Positions 37,630 through 48,650 of a stretch of DNA of 64,000 bases are shown here, piece after piece; position 1 is the stretch's first letter; every line of letters begins with the position of its first letter. This DNA is from Hydra vulgaris (taxonomy: Eukaryota; Cnidaria; Hydrozoa; Anthoathecata; Hydridae), in NCBI RefSeq assembly GCF_038396675.1, contig NC_088931.1, forward strand, positions 74,309,501-74,373,500. The letters run 5' to 3'. The position numbers and the translations under genes were made by a program. The notes beneath the pieces were generated by a model. That model saw nothing but the letters and a program-made list of their open reading frames with translations, made no database searches and was not told where the DNA came from.

Positions 37630-38890
37630 TTATTTTACTCGCTTTCTGCATGGTACTGGTTCTTCATTGATCTTAAAGTGAACATCTTCATGGGAATTGC
37701 CATCTTTTATTGGTCTGAATACCTTTTGATTTCGAATAGTATTATCGTTGTAGCCAAAATCACGGACAGATGGATTATTCAATTTGGCGTTGATGTCTAA
37801 AATAATTTTCAAGGGGATCTTGACAAAATCGTTCTGTCAATACATAAGACACGCCATTAGAAAGTAAAAATGTTAATAATTCAACAGCAGAATTCACTGT
37901 AATTTTAATTCCTTCATAGGTTTGCAACGATATAAACATTTTACTTTTATCATTTAGAGTAAACTTACCTTGACGGGTATTGATAGAACTTAGCCAGTTT
38001 TCGTAATATGGCAAAAATTCTGATTTAAGCCAGTTCAAACGATTGTCATGAAGAGAAGAAAATGGAACAAGAAATGGTTTTGACTTCTGAATTGATTCAT
38101 AAGGATTACTAATGTTCATAATATCAAAAAAACTGTCAATCATTGAACAAATGTTAGCTGTTGCAAAAGAATCTGGAGATCCATAGTTAAGAAGGACTTT
38201 ACTTACAGTAGTGCTTAGAACTTGTGCTGCCAATTTGACATTCATAACAGAATAAGATGACAATTTAATATGGTCATATGATAATTTTGGGAGTTGATGT
38301 AAACCGCATGTTTGATCTTCTTTAAAAATGCCTGAGATGCGACTCCATAGAATGTATAAACTATCATTCCACATTTATATAGTACATTTACCAGATCTAG
38401 AGCTGTAAATACAGTTTCTTGTTGTTTTAAGAAGATGCGGAGGGTCAGCTATAAAGTAAATATATCTTTCAGGACAATATAAATTTATAGTTTTATATGT
38501 GACAACTGCATCCTTTTTAACATTTGAGTTAGATAAACATGAATGCTTTTCAAAATAATGGAAAAATTTGTGCTGATGATATTCCAAGTGTTGCAAAATT
38601 AGTTAGTGTAAACTTAATAGGATTAACTATACTGCGAATCATAAACACAAGAACATGAGTGGCTACTGCGTCAGTTTTTTGTAAAGTTGCGTAGTTTAAA
38701 TCGATATCGCCAAGGTCAACGAATCCTATAATTTCTCCTGTGTGTTTATCCCATACAAGATTTTCTTAAATTTTTATTTCATCAAACAATAATACAATAT
38801 ATTTTTCTATATCACTAAAATCGTTTACTTTTGATTTTAACTCTTTAATAATATCTGGATTGAAACCACGCTGAGGATGAATATAAATCT
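37630..38890 (-). pseudogene. P-element (THAP9-like) transposase, C-terminal two thirds
   Basis: The minus strand reads GFNPDIIKELKSKVNDFSDI and IVLLFDEIKI (catalytic-region start), GEIIGFVDLGDIDLN, then YIYFIADPPHLLKTTRNCIY, an in-frame TAA at about 38375, and straight on MWNDSLYILWSRISGIF, LSSYSVMNVKLAAQVLSTTV, KMFISLQTYEGIKITVNSAV, LTERFCQDPLENYF. A frame change near 37800 leads to NPSVRDFGYNDNTIRNQK. Order and motifs (FDE, D-x-PH-LLK-x-x-RN, MNVKLAAQVLS, QDPLENYF-x-x-QR) fit P-superfamily transposases. Other stops occur near 38765 and 38600. The N-terminal THAP domain is absent; piggyBac sequence abuts at about 38890 instead. Confidence 0.82.
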
Positions 38891-40339
38891 TAAACCAGAC
38901 TTTTTATCAAAGCAAATATCCTCGTATGCACTAGGAGACTTTGCACAAAGGCTTTGAAGCTATATCTTATCGGCTTTCCTCTTATGAACGGTTTTAAATA
39001 GTGATGGCTATAATAACGGATCATTTGTTCGTCGATACTCAAACTCTTTAAAAACACACCAAATTTTTTAAATTGTTCGTTCAATTTAGTTATAAGTAGA
39101 CTTATTTTAAAATTCTTTGTAGTTTTCTGAACTCCATCTTCAGAGTTATCATTAAAATGTAAATTCCTTTTTATTTCAATATATCTATTTTTTGTTAATT
39201 ATTTTCGCACACTTTCAATACATACATCTTCGTCCTCACACCAGTACATGTGCTCTTGTGGCAAAGAATGGTATCCTGAAAGCAACAGAAAACCGATGAA
39301 TTTTTTTAAACAGTCTACAGAGAAAGTAAAGTGATGGCGGTTACTGCACTGCATATATCACGGACTGCTTCACAATGTAATCCATAACGTCTTCGTTCCA
39401 CAATGACTCAAATACTTCAACGGGAGATTTTTCTGCAAGTGTTGTTTTCAGATTTTCTCTCATTTCCAAAATTTCCTTATCTTAGCCCATATCCTTTGCA
39501 AAGTCAAGACTTGTTCTTTGCCAATTTGTAGAGGACCTAATTTTTTTCTGGCGCTTAGTTGGTGGAGTCGTTTCGTCTGGCTGCGTAGATGTAGATGCTG
39601 TATGACAACCACTAGACGTAGATGCTATCGGAATTGCACAAGAATGTACTTCTACTCTACCAGGTACGTCTCTTGGACGGGTATCATCTAAAACATCTTC
39701 ATCGAAGTCTTCTAAGTCGGATACAACATCAACGTTATTGGGTGGAAGTTCAACGATATTTACAACTGCATTTGCATCTGTTCATCCTTATCAAAGAAGT
39801 TCGGGTCATTAATCATATCTTCTAATTGAGTAGGTGAGAGAAATTGTCTGGTACCCTTATCTATAAATTAGACAAAATTATTTGTTATTGGAAAGTAGAT
39901 ATAGGCAAATAACTAATGCTATGAAATATCATCAACTTTCAACATTGTATCTACCATGATCCCCAAACGGGTATCAGCATTAAAATGACTATAGTTTTAA
40001 ATATAATGATATGAAAACAAACTTTACACTACACATGATTAATATAACCTATAAATTAACCATGTGACAAATGTTGAATGTATTCAATTATAAACAACTG
40101 AAAACTTTATGTATTTGAAATACAGTATTAATTTTATGCATAACTTATCTCAGTGTTTTCACTTTTTTGATTTCTAAATTCAAATCAACAGGCAAAAGAA
40201 GCACTTTTTTGACACACGTCACTTAAATGAAGGTTTATAAGAGCTAATATGTTGCCAACTACAAAAAAATAGCATACACTACCAACTACTGTTAACTTAA
40301 ACCAAAAATCCCCAAATTGGGATCGTGGTAGGATATGGG
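38890..40339 (-). pseudogene. piggyBac-like relic 3, 5' half only
   Basis: The right terminus is GATCGTGGTAGGATATGGG followed by TTAA (40340-40343), i.e. a CCC-type piggyBac end. A subterminal inverted copy (CTACCATGATCCCCAAACGG) lies near 39951-39972. On minus, after TTTATAG, the protein reads TRQFLSPTQLEDMINDPNFF, an acidic and Ser/Thr-rich stretch (RDVPGRVEVHSC, PDETTPPTKRQKK), a region with YHSLPQEHMYWCEDEDV in mixed frames, then LSIDEQMIRYYSHHYLKPFI and RGKPIRYSFKAF (first catalytic Asp block, 39084-38890). Everything after the first Asp is missing, and P-element coding sequence begins at once, in the same orientation. Confidence 0.8.
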
Positions 40340-40343
40340 TTAA

Positions 40344-41099
40344 ACAAGAAAGTTTTTTTTTGAAAAAAAAACTTCAAAATGATTTTTGATCTCAATTTTA
40401 GATATTTTTCTCGTGATTTTTGTGCTATTCTTGTACATTAGCGCTTTGAATTCTTTATTAGTTTTTTTATGTAGATATTTTATTAAAAAAACAAAATTAT
40501 TGTTGATATGAAGTTCATTTAATTAAAAAATATTATATAATATAGTAGACGTTTTTCTAAGTAGTATTTACTTTGACTTTGAGTAAAAAATCACAATTAT
40601 TAGGCCATTAAACGCAACATTCCAAGGTTACTCTTACTAATAATTATCCACAAACTAATTGGCAAAACTTTGTAAGGTTGTTACTTACTAATAAACAAAT
40701 TCCCGTCAAGTTCATTTAATTAATCGATTACTCATTTTCGAGTTATGTATTAAAAATAATGTGTGTAAAAAACTCTCAATGCTTTTCTTATGGATGCTCT
40801 CAAGTAATTTTTTCTTATGGATGCTCTCTAGCAATTTTGGTTTACCAAATTAAACGTACTATTTGACATAAAGAAATGTATAAGTAGCGACAAAATACGT
40901 TCTCAATTATTTCAGCACAAGGAAAAACGCTAACTAAAGAACTTAAAATAAAACTCGCAACGAAGGTCAGAGAAAACAAAGATGTTCTTCTTAGAAAACT
41001 CAGTATATTTTGATTAGCGAACTCATTTAATATAGGCAATATGTTATATATATTTAATATTATATATATAATATAGTTATGTAATATTTAGCATATATA
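40344..41099. other. No gene recognised
   Basis: AT-rich. A 27-bp tandem duplication containing CTTATGGATGCTCTC lies near 40785-40835. Confidence 0.5.
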
Positions 41100-41109
41100 T
41101 TAATTGGTA

Positions 41110-41174
<65 letters not shown>
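41100..41174. repeat. (TA)n microsatellite
   Basis: TA array with GTATA interruptions, immediately left of the Tc1-like element. Confidence 0.9.
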
Positions 41175-41176
41175 CA

Positions 41177-42857
41177 CAGTATTGTGAAAAAGTTAAGAAC
41201 CACTAAATAAAAATAAAAATTTGTTTCAAATAAATTTAATTAATTTTTATTCTATAGATAATAAAATAGTCTTTTTTTTCAAACATTAAATATAGCATGA
41301 GAAAAAAAAAAAATTTTTTTTTGAAAGTTAGTTAATAGAACCTATAAAAAGTAAAGAATAAATATTATGTGTTAATTTTTTTTTATATTTTTTTTGTGAA
41401 AAAGAACCACAAAGAATTTTTTGTGCTAAATGCGGCGGAAACGTCTTATTAAATTTAGTTTTTCCCTTTTTTTAAAAATATTCTTTGAATGACCTGAATT
41501 ATTACCAAAGAACCAATAAAAACATTGGAAAAAAAAGAAATTTTTTTAAATACTTTTAAAAAAAGTATTTAATTTCAAACAAGAAAAAATTTTTCCTTGT
41601 GAAAAAATGAGCAGAAAAGCTATTACCTATGAAGATCGTGTAAAAGTGGTGCATTTTCATCAGGAAGGTAAATCCGCTCGCGAAATTGGAAGAATAGTAA
41701 AGCGATCACATAGTTTGGTGCTAACAATCATCAAAAGATTCAAAGAGACGAAATCTTACGTTGATCGCCATCGTTCTGGAAGACCGCGTTTGACGACACC
41801 CAATGATGATCGCCTTTTAATCAGGTTGGCAAAGAAAAATCGAACCATGCCGTCGCATGAATTAAGAAGGGAATGGAAGCTTTCAAATGGACGTCAAGCC
41901 TCGGCATCACTTGTGCGTAGAAAACTATTAGCTAACAATATGTTATGGAAAAAAGCTGTTCTAAAACCGCGACTTACCAAACGACATATAAAAAAGCGAA
42001 AAGAATTTTGCCAAAGCGTCAAAGAATGGTCTAAACAAAAATGGAGGACAGTAATGTTCAGTGATGAGATGAATATCAGAAAAATATAATCACGATTGTA
42101 TCGTTCAAAGAACAAAACAAGGTAGCGGGTCGGTTGGAATATGGTGCTGCATGACATATTATGGTCTCGGTATGTTTAAATTATTTGATGGTCGACTCAA
42201 CTCTACTTATTATGTCGATATTTTAAATAACAACTTGTTACCGTCAATTGATGCACTTCAGCAAAGCGTTCCGTTCATTTTTCAGCAAGACAATGCACCA
42301 TGTCACAGGGCTAAAATGAATGGTCTCTGAATGGTTTGAAAGTAAAAATATTGAGCGTCTAACTTGGCCACCAAATAGCCCAGATCTAAATTGCATTGAA
42401 AATCTTTGGATTTGGCTTGATAAAGAGATTGCCAAGAAAGCACCAAGGAGCCTTGAGGAGTTGCGCAATATTTTACCAGCAATACTTGGAAATGTTCCCA
42501 AACATATTTTAGAGAATTTAATAGACTCAATGTCAAATCGTATAAATGAGTGCTTAAAAATTCATGGTAGAATTACGCGGTATTAGGTGATAAAAATTAT
42601 CGTTTTTTATTCTGTGGTTCTTAACTTTTTCACAATATTTTTAAAATAAAAATTACCTATAAAACTTTAAATACATTTTTTATATTTGTTTAAAAGTTTT
42701 TATCACTATTATTATTTTTTAATTTGTTTGTCTATTTTCTAAAATTTATTATTATTATTCCTTTTGCCAGAAAAATATATTCGGTTAAAAAAAATTTGAA
42801 AATAAAAATAAATTATGATTTGTTTTTTTTGTGGTTCTTAACTTTTTCACAATACTG
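41177..42857 (+). mobile_element. Tc1-like element with duplicated right end
   Basis: The left end CAGTATTGTGAAAAAGTTAA (from 41177, extending to GAACCAC) is matched by inverted GTGGTTCTTAACTTTTTCAC sequences at two places: an inner copy ending near 42640 and an outer copy ending at 42857 with TA following. The inner copy is just 3' of the transposase stop. The insertion is in TA-rich DNA, so the target TA cannot be proved on the left. Confidence 0.88.
41607..42586 (+). pseudogene. Tc1-like transposase, DD34E, two frameshifts
   Basis: The N-terminal part (MSRKAITYEDRVKVVHFHQE from 41607) has the HTH pair and a GRPRLTT linker, followed by RTVMFSDEMN with the first Asp. A frameshift near 42085 leads to SVGIWCCMTYYGLGMFKLFD and FIFQQDNAPCHRAKM (second Asp). 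A 4-base duplication (AATG, about 42315) shifts the frame again to SEWFESKNIERLTWPPNSPD and LNCIENLW (Glu). Removing that duplication gives 34 residues between Asp and Glu. It ends LKIHGRITRY at 42586. Length after accounting for the shifts is about 325 residues, normal for the family. Confidence 0.92.
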
Positions 42858-42860
42858 TAT

Positions 42861-42876
42861 GTAAATATATATATAT

Positions 42877-42953
<77 letters not shown>
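42861..42953. repeat. (TA)n microsatellite
   Basis: TA array directly right of the Tc1-like element and left of a foldback hairpin. Confidence 0.93.
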
Positions 42954-42956
42954 TAT

Positions 42957-43073
42957 AAAATCACTTAACAAAAATTTTTTTCATTTTACACTGTGTTTCA
43001 TCAACAAAGATTCATCAGAAATCTATGTTGATGAAACAGTGTAAAACGAAAAAAATTTTTGTAAAGTGATTTT
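42957..43073. repeat. Long foldback hairpin
   Basis: Arms of about 50 bp (42957-43006 and 43026-43073), including TTTTACACTGT...TTTCATCAACA and its complement, are nearly perfectly complementary with a loop of about 20 bases. It stands between two TA arrays and may be a foldback-type MITE inserted in TA. Confidence 0.88.
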
Positions 43074-43152
43074 CTACTAATATATAATTGCTTTATTCTT
43101 TTAAGAACATTGAGCACTCTATTGTGTAGAATACATTTTAAAGTTGTTTAAA

Positions 43153-44455
<1,303 letters not shown>

Positions 44456-45371
44456 TATATCAACTTCAAAGTCATTGACATTTTCTGAAAATGAAGAGTC
44501 TCCAATATCAGATTTGTACACTATATCTGAACAAAAATTAGTCAACGTTTTTTTTGATATTATAAAATCTTGACAGCACTTTCCTGATAAAATTAGTTCC
44601 AATCTTATTCTTACTACTGCATCTAACATATTTACTGAAATTTTATTTCTGACTTTGGTTTAAGTGGCAGATGCAAGAGAGAATATCCTCTCAACAACAG
44701 CATTGCTAACATAATTATCAAACAAGTTAAGGCATAATTTGCAAGGTTTTTAAAAGTGTTATGATGGAGTACACCTAGCCAAAACTGCTCAGTATCAGTT
44801 GGAAAACCACCTATTTTAAATAGTTCTTCCTCTTTCCAATCTACCAATGTCATTTTTCGATACTGTTCTTCTAATAAGCCCAAGTCATCTTTTAATAGAT
44901 GTAAAAATGGGAGTTCAGAAACATCGGGTCTTGTTTCTTTACTTAAAATAATGTCTGGATTTAAGTTCGACAAATTTTTAAATGTCTCCATTGATGTTAC
45001 TTGATAGTCTAGACGTTACTTGGTAAGCCTCATCTAATACGCACAAGCATCTTTCTTTTACATTTTTAATTTTCATAATAGAGTCAATGCTATGATTACA
45101 ATTTTGTAAAAAAGAATCACATTCTTTTTTAAATTTAGCACCAAAGTCAACCTTACATATACTCTTCTTTTTGCTTTTAAAATCATAAATTTTATGATTA
45201 AGGCTCATTTGAAACAAATTCATTTGTTTATAAAGATCACACGGATCAGCTTTTGTTTGCTGAAAGAGACTATTCATTCTTTCAAATTCCTGAACAACTG
45301 GTGTTATAAAGTGAAAAAATAAAAAAATTTCAACATCTGACAACTTTTCTTTTAAAAGTCTTGCTTTAAAT

Positions 45372-45560
45372 CGGCCGTGGCGCAGTGGTTAGAACACTTG
45401 CTTTATAAGCAGGAGATCCAGGTTCGAAACGAGCTCTGGACATATTTTCGCGTCACGGTAAGGAAAGAGGCGTGAACTTCCTGGTTAAATGCACTTCCGC
45501 GGTGCTCTGTGACAAGACCGTTAGGACTTCTTGGGGCACATAAAATAAAATCTTTTTTTT
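45372..45560 (+). mobile_element. tRNA-derived SINE, copy 1
   Basis: The head GGCCGTGGCGCAGTGGTTAG contains an A-box (TGGCGCAGTGG) and is followed by a B-box (GGTTCGAAACGAGC) and an anticodon-arm-like CTTGCTTTATAAGCAGG. The acceptor stem cannot pair, so it is a SINE rather than a tRNA gene. The body runs to an A/T-rich tail at about 45545-45580. Inserted in the hAT gene. Confidence 0.8.
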
Positions 45561-45802
45561 TTAATTTTTATTATTGTTATTCACCTCCTCAAGGCCGAGA
45601 AGGCCACTACAGATGAGGAGGCTACTTAATAGTGGTTATAACCCTCTCTCAACTCTATAACTCAGAAACACGAACCTTGAGGAACAAGGCCGCTGCGCGG
45701 AGAAACAAGTTGAGCGCGGTACTACCAGGGACGTGGTGGGGATCGAACTCGGAACCCCTCGCTTATAAAGCGAGCGCTTTACCACTACACTGCATTGCCG
45801 CA
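45561..45802 (-). mobile_element. tRNA-derived SINE, copy 2, opposite orientation
   Basis: On minus, GCGGCAATGCAGTGTAGTGG starts at 45802 with an A-box-like sequence, GCTCGCTTTATAAGCGAG as anticodon arm and GAGTTCGATCCCC as B-box. The body (GTTGAGAGAGGGTTATAACC...GGCCTTGAGGAGGTG) leads to an A-rich tail that meets the tail of copy 1. Body sequence matches the fragment at 55006-55085, so it is a dispersed family. Confidence 0.8.
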
Positions 45803-47014
45803 TTTTTTCTTCTAGACCTAAAATTTGAAGGTGATAGTTCAGCACAAATAAAGTAAGCTTAAAGCTCTTCCAAATTCATAAAAATATTAAACATCACTTT
45901 TCCACGAGCAAGCCATCTTGTAAAGGAAGATTTTTCAAATGGAAGAGGGGCATATCGAGCTGTCTCAGATTTTGTAGCAGCATTTATTACATTAAACAAA
46001 TCGATGTAGTTTTCACGTCTTAATGAGCTATTACGAAACCAATGGGGTATTTCTGATAATAAAAATGTAATATTGGAAGGCAATTTAGATCTTAGGCAAT
46101 TTAGAACATCTTTAATTAGAAGGCAATTTAGAACATCTTTAATTCTTGTCCAAACAGAATTATTACATCCTGTCATGTTTGATGCACCATCTGTAGCAAA
46201 TCCAATATAATTAGCAAGACTCAGACAACATTTTTTAATTTCTTCATCAAGCAAGTGAAATATATTTTTACTGTAGTCTCATGGACTAGAATTAATCCCA
46301 TAAATTTCGTCACAATTTCATTTTTTAAAAAACATTAAAAACGAACTAAAATGCACAAATGATTGTTTGCTGAAATGTCAGTAGAGTCATCTATTATCAA
46401 GGCATATTTTTTGCTTTTAAAGTCTTCAACAACATCATCTCTCAATGAAGGAGAAATAACGTTTTTTATCAATCCCATACATTTAGTTCTATGGATTTTT
46501 ACATGTTCAAGTAAACTTCCACGTCCATAAACATCAAAAACTTCATTTAAGTGATCAACAGTACGCACAGCACAGTGGCAAGTCATAGTTAACGCGATGC
46601 GAAGTTCAGCTTTTTGTATATCATCTGCTAAATTTATATTGGAGAAATTCTCAATTAATGGAGTACTTTGTTTGTGTTTCAAAGATTTGTTATGTTTGAC
46701 AAGATTGGTCATTTTGGGCTTATTAATGCAGTGACACTATTTACAATATGCTCTATGGGTACCATCTTCAACCATTTGAAGCCATAAAAACTTTTACTCC
46801 CATATCTTTTAATATTGGCGATTAACATCATTTTTCTGAAGACAAACTGATAAATTTTTTTAGATTCTAAAAAGGAATAACATTAAACTGTTGTTTTTGC
46901 TTTGTTTTTTAATAGAATTTTTATTAGATGTTAAAAAAAAACTTATAACAATAACATTATAAAAGTTTAAAAATAACATTATTTTACATTTAATAAAATA
47001 AAATTCTGAGTAAG

Positions 47015-47485
47015 CCAATCAAGAAATAAAGTATAATAAAAAACCAAATATAGCTAAATTGTCGTTAAGCCGATTATTTTTGGCGATGGCCAGATTCACG
47101 GATTTGGCCACCAAGTGGCCAATGTGGCAACCCTGGATGGAGGAAGGCTTTTCTTCGGCAACTCGGCGTTTAATTAAAACCCATAGGTTTTCGATCGGGT
47201 TTAGATCTGGCGAATTTGAAGGCCAGTCCAATAATTCAATTCTTTTTTATATAAACCAATTTATAGTTAGCTTTGAGACGTGGCAGGGGGCTAAGTCCTG
47301 CTGGAACACGGTGCAATTGTGAATCGCCATGAATCGTTCCAAACTGTCATTCAAAATATTAATGTACGCTGTTGAATTTAAAGTTTATCCTTGATTCATA
47401 AATCGAATGGAACCACGGCCATGTGCTGAGAGGCACCCCCACACCATCAGCGTGGATATTCTACTTTTTGTAAATCTATAGAAGA
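47015..47485 (-). pseudogene. Tc1-like transposase fragment, C-terminal
   Basis: Minus strand reads LMVWGCLSAHGRGSIRFMNQ, an in-frame stop, TAYINILNDSLERFM, CTVFQQDLAPCHVSKLT (second Asp), another stop, then LLDWPSNSPDLNPIENLWVL (Glu, 34 residues after the Asp) and a C-terminal tail. The first Asp and the DNA-binding half are absent. No inverted ends found. An old, truncated copy. Confidence 0.85.
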
Positions 47486-48650
47486 GAGTGGTCTAAAACG
47501 GGCCTCTCGGTTGAGACAGGCCCCCATCTCATCTATTCTCATGTTTAGCCAAATGTTATTAAAATTTAACATTAGTATGTTGTTCAGCTAACCATCAGAA
47601 AACTATCCCCGGAAAGAAAAAAACCCTGTTCCACCCTCACTGTTAAAATTTTTTTTAATCTATTCTTTTATAAGCAATATTGAAAATATTGTTCTTAACA
47701 AAATGTTGATCAGATATTATAAAAAGGTAACAACTAGAGCAGTACCTGATATGATAACCGACCGGTCAAAATGCCGATTAATTGTATAACATATATCTGG
47801 CCGGATATATCACTATAATATCCAACCGAATATATCATATATCTTAGGTAAACTCTTATCCCACCTGTACACATATTGTTATGCGTAGTAGTTTCTGTCA
47901 CTCAGTTACAGAAAAGATTTTCTGTATTTTCTGAGACATTCTGTCTCAATTGAGTTTACTTTGAGTGTCAAATTTCTAATATGGTTAAGGAACAGATGAT
48001 TATTTATTATTAAAATATAAGTAACTGTCAGTTCTTGATTAAAACTCGGGTTTTATACATGAATTGCATATATGCATCTTTAATTTTCAGATAACAAATT
48101 GTAAAGCATAAATTAAATATCCTAAAAAAAATTTTTTTTAGGTTTGTTTGTGCGAGGCTAGTTGATTATATCATTATTTGAAAAGGGGGATTAGTGCAGC
48201 TGGCTATCATAAAAACATTTCACTTCTGGACACCAGCGTGTAACTTTGCATAGTGATAGTGGACGGTATGAGTAACAAAAAAATAGCGAGACACAAACTT
48301 GTTATGCATCTGGAATCGTTTTACAGATGAATTATTCAAAATGGCCAATGGCGGCCATTTTGAATGTATTTAAATGGTCATAACTGTAGAACTAGTAGTG
48401 ATATCCACTTCAAATAAACATCGATTTGTTCTAAGAGAAAAGTTACATAAAACTGACTGAAATCAATGTTTTGAAATTTCAAGATGGCTGCCATCGGCCA
48501 TCTTGAAAGTTTTTAAATGGTCATAACTTTAGAACTAGTAGTGACATCCACTTAAAATAAACGCCGTCTTGTTCGATGATGTAACAAGAAACTAATATTT
48601 ACATATTTACATACATTTACGTATTTACATAATTACAATACACTTTTGGA
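47486..48650. other. Non-coding stretch with 143-bp repeat
   Basis: No gene seen. At about 48340-48590 a segment with TAAATGGTCATAACTNTAGA and AACTAGTAGTGANATCCACT recurs at 143-bp spacing, each copy headed by an inverted pair (AAAATGGCC/GGCCATTTT and AAGATGGC/GCCATCTT). At about 47745-47850 ATATATC/GGCCGGATATAT motifs cluster. Confidence 0.6.

Larger units (their letters stand above)
44457..46830 (-). pseudogene. hAT transposase with BED-like finger, broken
   Basis: Minus strand, in order: a zinc finger reading DGTHRAYCK-x-CHCINKPKMTNLVKHNKSLKHK (about 46800-46660); ALIIDDSTDIS (first Asp region); IGFATDGASNMTGCNNSVWTR (second Asp); SEIPHWFRNSSLRRENYIDL; FTRWLARGKVMFN; after two inserted SINEs, VVQEFERMNSLFQQTKADPC and DLYKQMNLFQMSLNHK; and finally the C-terminal dimerisation region with NYVSNAVVERIFSLASAT, an in-frame TAA and KVRNKIS, ending at about 44457. 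The NA-x-VER-x-FS motif is diagnostic for hAT. Frame changes occur near 46260-46330, 44990 and 44720. A 30-bp in-frame duplication repeats KDVLNCL near 46090-46140. Clearly dead. Confidence 0.88.

Noticed and set aside
45372-45441. tRNA gene with TAT anticodon
   Set aside because: A- and B-boxes are present but the acceptor and T stems do not pair; it is the head of a SINE with a body and A-rich tail. The same applies to the minus-strand head at 45802.
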